This document shows positions 44,179 through 52,076 of a stretch of 64,000 nt of DNA, piece by piece. A program made the translations under genes and the position numbers. The stretch is from Bacteroidaceae bacterium (GTDB lineage Bacteria; Bacteroidota; Bacteroidia; Bacteroidales; Bacteroidaceae): positions 62,001 to 126,000 of the forward strand of contig JAFXAR010000026.1 of the NCBI GenBank assembly GCA_017516885.1, read 5' to 3'. How positions within the stretch are numbered: the first letter of the stretch is position 1; each line of letters begins with the position of its first letter. A model generated the notes under the pieces. The model had not been told where the DNA came from and did no database searches. It saw nothing but the letters and a program-made list of their open reading frames with translations.

Positions 44179-46257
44179 TTAATTATAGAAGTTCCACGAC
44201 AGTCCTAACCACAGTACGCCGCCGGTTGTGGGGTAGTGCGGAACAAGGAAATAGTTCCTGTTTCCTGTGCCTGCATTGACGTGGTAGTATTTTACATAAA
44301 AACGTGTCTGCTTGAGAAGGAAATTTGCGTATACGCTTGCAATTGGGTAGTTGCCTATTGCTACCTTGTCGGCTTGGTTCTGCTGCACAAACTGTCCCAA
44401 TGCAGGGGAGTAGTCGGGCGCATAATATTCGGTGAAGTATCTTACATCTGCTCCAATCTCTGTATTCAGCACCTTTGCTATTCTGAATTTGAGGAACAAG
44501 TTTGCATACATATTGAAATCGGGCAGAGGCAGCACGCTCTTGTTGCTGCTGTTCTGGTATGTAAACTCTGTGTTGAGATTGAAAATGCCGAACTTGAAAT
44601 CCTGCTTAAGTGTTGCAGAGATAACCTGAATGCTGCTGCTTTCCTGAGCAACGCTGAATCTGCTTAGGAACTTGCCCGGCGCAGTCTGCACTGCATTGTT
44701 GGCAATATATGTGTAGTTCTTTATGTTCTCAATTCCTGCAGACAGGCGTGTCTTCCACGACGGTATCTCAATCTCTCCCTCTATGCGTGTCTTGAACTCC
44801 TTGTCAAGGTTGTCGTTGTTCCACCAGTAGTGCTCGGAGTGGAAGTGGCGGTAGTAGAACGATGGCCTGTTGTTCCTAATGAAGGCATGTGCCTTGACTT
44901 TTATTTCTCTTTTCCAGAGCTTAAAGTTGAATCCTGCCGTTCCGTCAAGTATGAATGTGCCTATTTCATCGCCTGAAACCGCAGTCTCTCCCTCTATGCG
45001 GTAGCGGAAGGCATTGTGCTTTTCGCTTGAAATGATTCCGCCTATTGAGAGTATGTGCTCGTTGTACTTGTGCCTGTATTCTGTTCCGCCTGAAATGGTA
45101 TCGGGCAGAGAAAATCTGTTGTATCTGTGCGATACAAAGGCTGTGATGTCGGCAAATGCCCATTTGCTGAATCCTTCGCAAAGCGACAGCGAGAGCCTGT
45201 TTTCAATGGTAAGCGCCCTGGTTTTGTCAACTGAGTCGTTAGGCAGGAATGTGTCGGCGTAATATCCCGCCGGCATTCTGTAGTTAACGAACTGCCTGGT
45301 ATTGTGGATTACATCGGCGGTGTGTGTTATGCGTGCAACTCTTACAAACTCGTTGACAACGGAGTCTTTGGGATTGCCGGTACTGTCTGCAGCGAGCTTC
45401 TCTTTGTAGAATCCGAAATTATAATTGTGGGTAAAGAAGAGTGTGTATGCATCGTTGCGATTCCATGCCTCTTCCATCTTTACCGGGATGTCTGCTGTGC
45501 CGAAATTGCTGTTCGAACCGTCAGTCTCCTCGGGGCGTGTTATGTATCTGTCGTCTGTTATACCGCCGTTCTCGGTCTGTTTCATGTGGTAGCGGCTGGC
45601 AAGCAGATGATAGTTGTAGCGGTCGCTCTTGTAGAACGAAAAGAGAGAGAAGTTCATTTGTGAACCTGCCTGGCTGTCGTAACGGCCGCGTGCGTAAAGG
45701 TAGTCAAAAAGAAATCCCGCGCCGAAGTGTTTTCCGGCGTTTGTTGTAAAATATGCCCTGAAACGGTCGTCGCCGTCTACCTTGTTGCCCGACGAGTGGT
45801 ATGTGAGGTTTGTGTAGGGCGATTTTGTGTCGGTGAATATGAATCTTCCGGGGCGGGTGTAAAAATAGTCATAGGGTTGCAGGAAATCGTACTCAGTTCC
45901 TGTTGGGCGGTTAAAGAATATTCTGCTCTGCCTTGGAGTACCCATGTTGCCAAGGAAATTGTATTCACCGTTGACGCCTTCTGTCAGATGACTGTTCTGG
46001 AACATGTGCTGGAGGGTGTCGGCATTCATTGGCTCTGTTTCTCCGGTGCGTTCATTGACGTGCCATTGATGTATCTCCTTCGGCACGTTTACCTCTACCT
46101 TGGTGGAGTCCTTGTCGTTCTTCTTGAATGGGCTGAATGTCTCGCCGCTGCCCAATCCGCTCTTGGGAGTGTCCTCTAACTGGTGCTGCTGGATGTGCTG
46201 GCCTAATATTGTCGCCGGGCACAGAAATAGCAATATGTATAGCAGATTCCTTTTCAT
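44179..46257 (-). CDS. Putative porin (Porin_10-like)
   Basis: 692 residues with signal peptide (MKRNLLYILLFLCPATILGQ). A linker region with DSTKVEVNVPKEIHQWHVNE precedes a large beta-barrel: repeated amphipathic strands such as FRAYFTTNAGKHFGAGFLFD and RYNYHLLASRYHMKQTENGG, ending LWLGLSWNFYN. The pattern matches the putative porin family of Bacteroidota (PF14121-like). Pore specificity is unknown. It is preceded by a 59-residue membrane protein gene five bases upstream and followed by the Gfo/Idh/MocA gene seven bases downstream. Confidence 0.85.
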   Translation of the reverse strand: MKRNLLYILLFLCPATILGQHIQQHQLEDTPKSGLGSGETFSPFKKNDKDSTKVEVNVPKEIHQWHVNERTGETEPMNADTLQHMFQNSHLTEGVNGEYNFLGNMGTPRQSRIFFNRPTGTEYDFLQPYDYFYTRPGRFIFTDTKSPYTNLTYHSSGNKVDGDDRFRAYFTTNAGKHFGAGFLFDYLYARGRYDSQAGSQMNFSLFSFYKSDRYNYHLLASRYHMKQTENGGITDDRYITRPEETDGSNSNFGTADIPVKMEEAWNRNDAYTLFFTHNYNFGFYKEKLAADSTGNPKDSVVNEFVRVARITHTADVIHNTRQFVNYRMPAGYYADTFLPNDSVDKTRALTIENRLSLSLCEGFSKWAFADITAFVSHRYNRFSLPDTISGGTEYRHKYNEHILSIGGIISSEKHNAFRYRIEGETAVSGDEIGTFILDGTAGFNFKLWKREIKVKAHAFIRNNRPSFYYRHFHSEHYWWNNDNLDKEFKTRIEGEIEIPSWKTRLSAGIENIKNYTYIANNAVQTAPGKFLSRFSVAQESSSIQVISATLKQDFKFGIFNLNTEFTYQNSSNKSVLPLPDFNMYANLFLKFRIAKVLNTEIGADVRYFTEYYAPDYSPALGQFVQQNQADKVAIGNYPIASVYANFLLKQTRFYVKYYHVNAGTGNRNYFLVPHYPTTGGVLWLGLSWNFYN

Positions 46258-46262
46258 CGGGG

Positions 46263-46442
46263 TCAGTTCACGAAACGGAGTATGAATTCAAATACTTTTA
46301 TTGTAAGGGTGGTGAATCCTGTGTAGCGGAACACCTCGCCATTTCCGTATATTATAAAACAGAACAGCGTAACTGCAGCTCCTATTAGAAACAGAATATT
46401 CAGTGCATATCTTATCTTGTCAACAAGTCTCATTCCGCTCAT
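46263..46442 (-). CDS. Small membrane protein, 59 residues
   Basis: Translating 46442 down to 46263 gives a 59-residue protein starting MSGMRLVDKIRYALNILFLI and ending EFILRFVN, stop TGA. One clear membrane helix (NILFLIGAAVTLFCFIIY, about 15-32) follows a basic N-terminus; the C-terminal segment after GNGEVFRYTGF is amphipathic or a second membrane-associated helix. It fits exactly between the DUF4468 gene (9-base gap) and the porin gene (5-base gap) in a tight operon, which supports its reality. An internal Met at 46433 is an alternative start. Function unknown. Confidence 0.7.
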   Translation of the reverse strand: MSGMRLVDKIRYALNILFLIGAAVTLFCFIIYGNGEVFRYTGFTTLTIKVFEFILRFVN

Positions 46443-46451
46443 CTTTCCTTT

Positions 46452-47048
46452 TTATTTTGAATTTAGCACCCTCTTTAGTTCATTTACTAAAGTGTCTTTG
46501 AGGTCTATGGTCTTGCTTCTGAAGCGGCCCTCGAATTTCTTAAGGCGTCCCTTCTTGTCAAATGACACCTTGTCGGTAATCCACTCTTCGGCCTTCATGT
46601 CCTTTATGCCGCCTTTCTCACCCTCCTCGTCGTGCCAATAGCTGATTTGTGACATTTTAACATTGCAGCTGCCTTCTTTTGCAGCCACGGTGAGGGTGTA
46701 GTATATTCTGGCTCTGTTTAGCACGAGTGCGGTGCTCTTGAATACGATATATTCCTCGCTCTTTATTGTCAAAGTGTGCTGCTCCCGGTTTTCATGCCTT
46801 TCTGCTGAAATCACTGTTGGCTCTACAAAGCGTGACCTCATCCATGCATTTACTCTTGCCTCAATCTCTTCGGCAGTCAGTCCATCGGCTGCTATTGTCT
46901 CCTCAAATACAACCTTTCCATTGGTTACAGTGACTGCGCCCGCCTGGTATTTGGGTTCAACAGTCTTGCTCTTTTTCTTGAAAAGCTGGGCCGACACAGT
47001 GCTTGCGGAGAATATGGCCAATACTATAAGCAATAATATCTTTTTCAT
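46452..47048 (-). CDS. DUF4468 domain exported protein
   Basis: 198 residues with signal peptide (MKKILLLIVLAIFSASTVSA). The core (VTNGKVVFEETIAADGLTAE, IVFKSTALVLNRARIYYTL, and a Lys-rich C-terminus) matches the DUF4468 beta-sandwich family of Bacteroidota, with a TBP-like fold; role unknown. First gene of a five-gene operon with a good promoter directly upstream. Confidence 0.82.
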   Translation of the reverse strand: MKKILLLIVLAIFSASTVSAQLFKKKSKTVEPKYQAGAVTVTNGKVVFEETIAADGLTAEEIEARVNAWMRSRFVEPTVISAERHENREQHTLTIKSEEYIVFKSTALVLNRARIYYTLTVAAKEGSCNVKMSQISYWHDEEGEKGGIKDMKAEEWITDKVSFDKKGRLKKFEGRFRSKTIDLKDTLVNELKRVLNSK

Positions 47049-47072
47049 ATATTATATCTTTATATTACAGTG

Positions 47073-47103
47073 CGAAGATAATACAAAACTGAAAAGAAAA
47101 CAA
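47073..47103 (-). promoter_or_regulatory. Promoter of the DUF4468-porin operon
   Basis: Minus strand TTG-N20-TATCTTCG, one mismatch in the -7 box, 25 bases upstream of the ATG. Confidence 0.5.
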
Positions 47104-47174
47104 GGCAGGTTCTGTAAATTATATGCGTAATGCCTTATTGTTTCTGTTTGCTTGCCGCAACTATAAGAAAATGC

Positions 47175-47200
47175 TTTCTATAAATTTAAACAGCTTCTTA
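47175..47200. repeat. Copy of the dispersed repeat upstream of the PASTA gene
   Basis: The reverse complement, TAAGAAGCTGTTTAAATTTA then TAGAAA, matches TTAGAAGCTGTTTGAATTTA at 22164. It sits just before the promoter at 47216-47247. CTATAAGAAAAT beside it (47161-47172) also occurs at 34778-34789. Confidence 0.5.
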
Positions 47201-47215
47201 AAATTTGCCTCTTAT

Positions 47216-47247
47216 TTTGTGTTTGCATCCAAATTGTATTATTTTTG
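47216..47247 (+). promoter_or_regulatory. Promoter of the PASTA-rluD operon (TTTG-N20-TATTTTTG)
   Basis: Both elements match consensus with a 20-base spacer. The start point would be near 47254, which fixes the PASTA start at 47267 and rules out the longer open frame beginning at 47123. Confidence 0.75.
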
Positions 47248-47266
47248 TAGAATAATTGCGAAGACT

Positions 47267-47929
47267 ATGAAAAAGAAAAATACAAATAAAAAGTGGAAGG
47301 TTGTAAAGAAAAAGATTTCCAGATATTTCAATAAGAAACGCAGGCATAATATTACTGTTATATCTTTAAATATTCTGGGTCTTGTAGCGGTGGTTTCGCT
47401 TATTCTTTATTTCACATTCAGCTGGTTGGACAGCTATACGCGTCATAATGAAGCTTATGCTGTGCCTAACGTGTGCGGAATGTCCATTGAACAGGCACAG
47501 GAGGAGTTGAGAAAGAATAATATTGACTGCAAGGTTGCTGAGTACCGCTATCAGGCGGGTGTTCCCGGCGAGCAGGTGCTTGAACAGTATCCAAAAGCAG
47601 GATGGCTGGTAAAGGAGGGACGCAAGATTTCTGTTGTTTTGAGCACGGACACTGCACCTCTTGTGGATATTCCAAATGTAATAGATAACAGTTCCTTGTC
47701 GCAGGCAGTTGCTCAGCTTGAGGGCAAAGGTTTCCAGGTTGAACTTGTAGAGTATATTGATGGCGAGAAGGACTGGGTTTACGAACTGCACTATAATGGC
47801 AAAAAGCTCAAGAACGGACAGTCTGTGCCTAAAAACAGCAAGGTGGTTCTGTATGTGGGCAGCGGTACAGTCTACAAGGGGCTTGAACCAGTGGTTGACG
47901 AGGTAAGCGGGTTGAACATTGAGGAGTAG
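47267..47929 (+). CDS. PASTA-domain membrane protein
   Basis: 220 residues from the ATG at 47267. A Lys/Arg-rich cytoplasmic N-terminus (KKKNTNKKWKVVKKKISRYF) is followed by one membrane helix (ISLNILGLVAVVSLILYFTF, about 32-52) and two PASTA repeats in the periplasm: AVPNVCGMSIEQAQEELRK ... VLEQYPKAG, then DIPNVIDNSSLSQAVAQLEG ... VVLYVGSG. PASTA domains bind peptidoglycan or related muropeptides. There is no kinase or transpeptidase domain, so this is a stand-alone PASTA protein. Seven bases separate it from rluD. Confidence 0.88.
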   Translation: MKKKNTNKKWKVVKKKISRYFNKKRRHNITVISLNILGLVAVVSLILYFTFSWLDSYTRHNEAYAVPNVCGMSIEQAQEELRKNNIDCKVAEYRYQAGVPGEQVLEQYPKAGWLVKEGRKISVVLSTDTAPLVDIPNVIDNSSLSQAVAQLEGKGFQVELVEYIDGEKDWVYELHYNGKKLKNGQSVPKNSKVVLYVGSGTVYKGLEPVVDEVSGLNIEE

Positions 47930-47936
47930 TGCGCGT

Positions 47937-49016
47937 ATGGCTGAGTATGAAGAATTGGACGGCCTTCTGCCAGAACTGCCTGCCGACGAGCTTGAAATGG
48001 AGGAGGAGGCTCTCTTTCGCGAAATACGCATAACAGCAGACAAGGGGCAGTCGCTCATAAGAATAGACAAGTTCCTTATTGACCATGTTGCTAACACTTC
48101 GCGCAACAAAATACAGCAGGCAGCCGATGCCGGTTCAATTTCGGTAAACGGCAGGGTGGTAAAGAGCAACTATAAGGTAAAGCCTCTTGACGAGATTGTA
48201 ATCACGCTGAATACTCCTGCTTATGACAACAGCATAGTGCCCGAGGATATTCCGCTTGATGTTGTGTACGAGGACGATGCCCTTATGGTAGTGAACAAAC
48301 CGGCCGGGCTTGTGGTGCACCCGGGCTGCGGAAACACTCACGGAACTCTCATAAATGCTGTTGCGTGGCATCTTAAGGATAATCCCGACTTTGACCCCAA
48401 TGACCCTCAGGTGGGGCTTGTGCACAGAATTGACAAGAATACATCGGGGCTGCTTGTCGTTGCAAAGACTGCTATGGCAAAGGCGCATTTGGGCATGCAG
48501 TTTTTCAACAAGACAACCAAAAGGACATATAATGCCGTTGTGTGGGGCTATTTGAAAGAAGATTCGGGCACTGTTACGGGAAATATTACGCGTAATCCCA
48601 AAAATCGTCTGCAGATGTGTGTTTCGGCCGATGACTCAGTGGGCAAGTATGCGGTTACACATTACAGGGTGCTTGAAAGGCTTAGCTATGTATCCCTTGT
48701 AGAGTGTAATCTTGAAACAGGGCGTACGCATCAGATAAGGGTGCACATGAAGCATATCGGCCACACTCTTTTCAATGACGATGTCTATGGCGGCAATGAG
48801 ATTCTCAAGGGAACAAATTTCAGCAAATACAGCGCTTTTGTAAATAACTGCTTTAAACTCTGCCCAAGGCAGGCTTTGCATGCAAAGACCTTGGGGTTTG
48901 TGCATCCTGTTACCGGTGAGATGATGTTCTTTGATTCGGAACTGCCGCAGGATTTCCTTTCTATGGTGGATGCGTGGCGCAAGTATTCGGCAGCAAGCGC
49001 CAGCGCAAGAGGCTAA
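47937..49016 (+). CDS. rluD: 23S rRNA pseudouridine synthase RluD-type
   Basis: 359 residues from the ATG at 47937. S4 RNA-binding domain (RIDKFLIDHVANTSRNKIQQ, about 35-90) followed by a RluA-family catalytic domain: VVNKPAGLVVHPGCGN, catalytic GLVHRIDKNTSGLLVVAK (Asp) and RTHQIRVHMKHIGH. It isomerises uridines in 23S rRNA helix 69 if orthologous to RluD; RluC/A-type specificity cannot be excluded. Co-transcribed with the PASTA protein gene and convergent with the GH25 gene 14 bases away, no terminator visible. Confidence 0.9.
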   Translation: MAEYEELDGLLPELPADELEMEEEALFREIRITADKGQSLIRIDKFLIDHVANTSRNKIQQAADAGSISVNGRVVKSNYKVKPLDEIVITLNTPAYDNSIVPEDIPLDVVYEDDALMVVNKPAGLVVHPGCGNTHGTLINAVAWHLKDNPDFDPNDPQVGLVHRIDKNTSGLLVVAKTAMAKAHLGMQFFNKTTKRTYNAVVWGYLKEDSGTVTGNITRNPKNRLQMCVSADDSVGKYAVTHYRVLERLSYVSLVECNLETGRTHQIRVHMKHIGHTLFNDDVYGGNEILKGTNFSKYSAFVNNCFKLCPRQALHAKTLGFVHPVTGEMMFFDSELPQDFLSMVDAWRKYSAASASARG

Positions 49017-49030
49017 GCCGGTTTTCTCCG

Positions 49031-49876
49031 TTATTTTATCAGCAGTTCCTTTAGCTGCGGCATGCTGCCGTTGAATATGTTGATGTCAACATCTTCGTTT
49101 ATGCCGGGAATATCTCCCTTGTCGGTGTATTGCCAAATTGTCCATCCGCGGCTAACTTTGGGCTCTTCAACTTCATAATGCGCTATCCACAGTTTGTAGT
49201 CATCAAAGAAACTGTCCTGGAGGTAGCGTCCTATGTACTTGGAGTATGAGTATATGATGGGCTTTACTCCATAATGATCCTCAAGCCTTAGTATAAGCTT
49301 TTTAAGTTCTGTGCTGAATGCGGTGGCGTCCTTTGGCTCTTCTTCAATATCAACAACCGGCGGGAGGTCTCCGGTTTCCAGCTTTACATTGTTTATGAAG
49401 TTTGCTGCCTGAGCATCGCCCGATGAGGTTTCGGTGAAATAGTGGTATGCTCCCCGCATGAACCCATGCTCGCTGGCTGCGTCCCAATTCTTCTTGAACC
49501 GCTTGTCCTTGTGATTTCCGCCTTCTGTCGCCTTCATGTAGACGAATGAGATGGGGACATCCTTTGAATTTGAACTTGTAACCTTTTCCCAATTTATGCT
49601 GCCCTGATGGTGAGAAATGTCAATTCCGAATACAAGGTATCCCTTTGGAAAGCATACGCCGTATGCTTTAGTGCCGTTGCACTCTTCAAAGCGGAATATC
49701 ATCTGCTTTAGGAACAGATGGTAGGATATGAATAATGCTCCGGCTGAAATTGCAACTGCAATGAGTATGTGTTTCCAGCGGGGCATGTCACGCATAGCTT
49801 TGCGTGGAGAAGTACGGCGGGCGGAAGAGCTCTTCCGCCCGCCGGGTTTTTTATTTGTCTTTTTAGCGCTTGCCAT
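49031..49876 (-). CDS. GH25 lysozyme, membrane-anchored
   Basis: 281 residues. A 30-residue basic cytoplasmic tail (KKTNKKPGGRKSSSARRTSP) precedes a membrane helix (HILIAVAISAGALFISYHLF, about 36-55). The rest is a glycoside hydrolase 25 barrel: FGIDISHHQGSINW with the catalytic-site Asp, FVYMKATEGG, FMRGAYHYF, LPPVVDIEEE with the Asp-x-Glu pair, and GWTIWQYTDKGDIPGI. GH25 enzymes are muramidases that cleave peptidoglycan. The gene follows the PPi-PFK gene by 17 bases on the same strand. Confidence 0.93.
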   Translation of the reverse strand: MASAKKTNKKPGGRKSSSARRTSPRKAMRDMPRWKHILIAVAISAGALFISYHLFLKQMIFRFEECNGTKAYGVCFPKGYLVFGIDISHHQGSINWEKVTSSNSKDVPISFVYMKATEGGNHKDKRFKKNWDAASEHGFMRGAYHYFTETSSGDAQAANFINNVKLETGDLPPVVDIEEEPKDATAFSTELKKLILRLEDHYGVKPIIYSYSKYIGRYLQDSFFDDYKLWIAHYEVEEPKVSRGWTIWQYTDKGDIPGINEDVDINIFNGSMPQLKELLIK

Positions 49877-49893
49877 TACAGACTTTTGATAAA

Positions 49894-51540
49894 TTACTTC
49901 TGCTGCTCAAGAGCAAGAGTTCTTGTAGTCTGGTCGCAAACTTCAGAAGGGCCAAAGTACTGTATCGGACCGGGATAAACATAGCATGTCTCCTTTGCCC
50001 ACAACTCTCTGTTTGCAGCAAATGTCTTGAATGGCGCACCGTTGAGGTCAACGAGAGCCTTCTGGATAACAGGCTTCATCTCGCCGTGGCGGCGCTCCAT
50101 GTTCATCATCATTGTGATGGGGATACCTCCGGCAACCCATTCTGCAGCAGGAGCTGTTGTGTTGCGTACCGATGACATGTAACCGGTCTTTCCGGCTGCT
50201 ATAAGCTGTGATGCATTGTATCCAAGTGCATAGCAGTAGTCTGCATCGTAGTTAGATGGAGCTGCGCAACGTCCTTCGTAACCGAAGAAGTGGTGCTGTG
50301 GATTGAACTTGCCTGTATACTTGCCTTCTGCCTTCCATGTTGCGAGCTTGTTTGCGACCATCTCCGACAGCAATTTCTCAGTTTCAATAAGTGATACCTG
50401 TACGTTGCCGTGCGGGTCGCGGTCCATTGTCAGCTGGCGTGCAACACCTGCGGGGAGGCTTGCGTAAACTTCGGCATTCTCCTTTGAAAGCAGGTTGATG
50501 ATATACTGACGCTGCTCCTCAGGTGCTACTGCTGCATACTCCTCGCCTTTGTGCGCGAGAAGGTCATTCAGCTCGGCAATAAGTGCCTTCATGGCGGGCA
50601 CGAACTCAATGAGACCCTCAGGAATGAGTACTGTACCGAAGTTGTTGCCGGCAGCTGCACGGTCGGCAACAGCCTGTGCAATTGAAGTTACGATTGTGTC
50701 AAGTGAAAGGGCCTTCTGCTCAACCTCCTCTGAGATGATGCAGTAGTTAGGCTGTGTCTGAAGTGCGCACTCAAGTGCAATGTGTGATGCTGAACGGCCC
50801 ATGAGCTTGATGAAGTGCCAGTATTTCTGTGCAGAGTTACAGTCGCGCTGGATGTTGCCGATAACCTCTGAATATACCTTGCATGCTGTGTCAAAGCCAA
50901 ATGAGGTTTCAATGTAAGCGTTCTTCAAGTCGCCGTCAATAGTCTTGGGGCAGCCAATAACCTGAACGCCGGTGTTCTTTGCTGCATAGTATTCTGCAAG
51001 CACGCAGGCATTTGTGTTTGAGTCGTCGCCGCCAATGATTACCAATGCCTTGATGTCAAGCTTCTTGATGATTTCAAGACCCTTGTCGAACTGCTCTGTC
51101 TTTTCGAGCTTTGTACGGCCTGAACCAATGATGTCAAAACCGCCGGTGTTGCGGTAAGCGTCCATGATTTCGGCTGTAATTTCCATGTACTTATGGTCAA
51201 CCAGACCGCCGGGGCCCATAAGGAAACCGAACAGACGGCTGTTGGGGTTGAGTTTCTTTACGCCGTCAAAAAGACCTGCGATGACATTGTGTCCGCCGGG
51301 AGCCTGTCCGCCTGAAAGGATAACGCCTACGTTGATTGCGGGATATTCCTTTGCTTCGCCGCCCTTCTCGAATGTTACGATTGGAAGACCGTAGGTGTTG
51401 GGGAACATGGCCTTGATAGCCTCCTGGTCTGCTACAGATTCTGTTGCAGCACCTTCACACAATTTTACTGTTTCAGTAAGTGCCTGTGGCAACTTGGGCT
51501 GGTAGGCAGCCCTTGCTTGTTGTAATGCGCTTATTTTCAT
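49894..51540 (-). CDS. pfp: Diphosphate-dependent phosphofructokinase
   Basis: 548 residues, long (beta-clade) form. [10 protein letters not shown] in the N-terminal loop, [20 protein letters not shown] and CPKTIDGDL are diagnostic. Asp replaces the second Gly of the ATP-type GGDGS and Lys replaces Gly in PGTIDND, the residue pair that blocks ATP and favours pyrophosphate. [21 protein letters not shown] and [22 protein letters not shown] follow. It reversibly phosphorylates fructose 6-phosphate with PPi, serving glycolysis or gluconeogenesis. The ATP-type enzyme is also encoded here (22319-23305). Confidence 0.96.
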   Translation of the reverse strand: MKISALQQARAAYQPKLPQALTETVKLCEGAATESVADQEAIKAMFPNTYGLPIVTFEKGGEAKEYPAINVGVILSGGQAPGGHNVIAGLFDGVKKLNPNSRLFGFLMGPGGLVDHKYMEITAEIMDAYRNTGGFDIIGSGRTKLEKTEQFDKGLEIIKKLDIKALVIIGGDDSNTNACVLAEYYAAKNTGVQVIGCPKTIDGDLKNAYIETSFGFDTACKVYSEVIGNIQRDCNSAQKYWHFIKLMGRSASHIALECALQTQPNYCIISEEVEQKALSLDTIVTSIAQAVADRAAAGNNFGTVLIPEGLIEFVPAMKALIAELNDLLAHKGEEYAAVAPEEQRQYIINLLSKENAEVYASLPAGVARQLTMDRDPHGNVQVSLIETEKLLSEMVANKLATWKAEGKYTGKFNPQHHFFGYEGRCAAPSNYDADYCYALGYNASQLIAAGKTGYMSSVRNTTAPAAEWVAGGIPITMMMNMERRHGEMKPVIQKALVDLNGAPFKTFAANRELWAKETCYVYPGPIQYFGPSEVCDQTTRTLALEQQK

Positions 51541-51698
51541 ATCTACTAAAATAATAAGAAGTTGTCGTTAAAGCTGTCAAGTTTGTAACTTGCTTTTCAA
51601 ACTATTCGCAAATTTCGTTTTTTTTTATGAATTTAAAAAACACTTTGCGGTTTTTTATTGGCTGTATGCTAAAATATCTCCTTTTTCTGCAAATCTTG

Positions 51699-51729
51699 TT
51701 GTTTGTTTAGAGTAATTAGACTATCTTTA
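51699..51729 (+). promoter_or_regulatory. Possible promoter upstream of the small conserved protein
   Basis: TTGT-N19-TATCTTTA, one mismatch in each element. The ATG at 51732 is only three bases away, so translation more likely starts at 51798. Confidence 0.4.
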
Positions 51730-51797
51730 CAATGTTAAAGGGTTATGGACAAATCCATAACTGTAAATTCAAAATTATTTATAATAACTTATTTATT

Positions 51798-52076
51798 ATG
51801 GCAAGTAGAAGAAATCTTAAGAAAGTGATTGCTTTTGTAGTGGACGATATTGCAACAGAGGCGTTCCTTGTGTCTTATGGCGCAAAGGGAAATACTGAGG
51901 CTTGGGTCACTGTGTTCAACAAGATATTTGCTCTGGGCATTGAATATATTTCACGCATCAATCATGTAGAGCCGGGAATGCCTGCAAAGAAGTATTTTAA
52001 CACTATGTGCGAATCTTTTAATGCCGATGCAAAGGCTTTGCTTGATGAAATAAAGGCTTTGGCCGAAAATAAATAA
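51798..52076 (+). CDS. Small conserved hypothetical protein
   Basis: 92 residues from the ATG at 51798 (MASRRNLKKVIAFVVDDIAT). An upstream in-frame ATG at 51732 sits next to a -7-like box and adds a poor-quality extension. No signal peptide, mostly helical, with the motif YISRINHVEPGMPAKKYF. I recall similar small proteins in Bacteroidota genomes but no family function. Its stop overlaps the ATG of the amidase-like gene (TAATG), so the two are translationally coupled. Confidence 0.75.
   Translation: MASRRNLKKVIAFVVDDIATEAFLVSYGAKGNTEAWVTVFNKIFALGIEYISRINHVEPGMPAKKYFNTMCESFNADAKALLDEIKALAENK

Noticed and set aside
47123..47266. Longer N-terminus for the PASTA protein
   Set aside because: It would read through a consensus promoter at 47216-47247, so those codons should not be in the mRNA.
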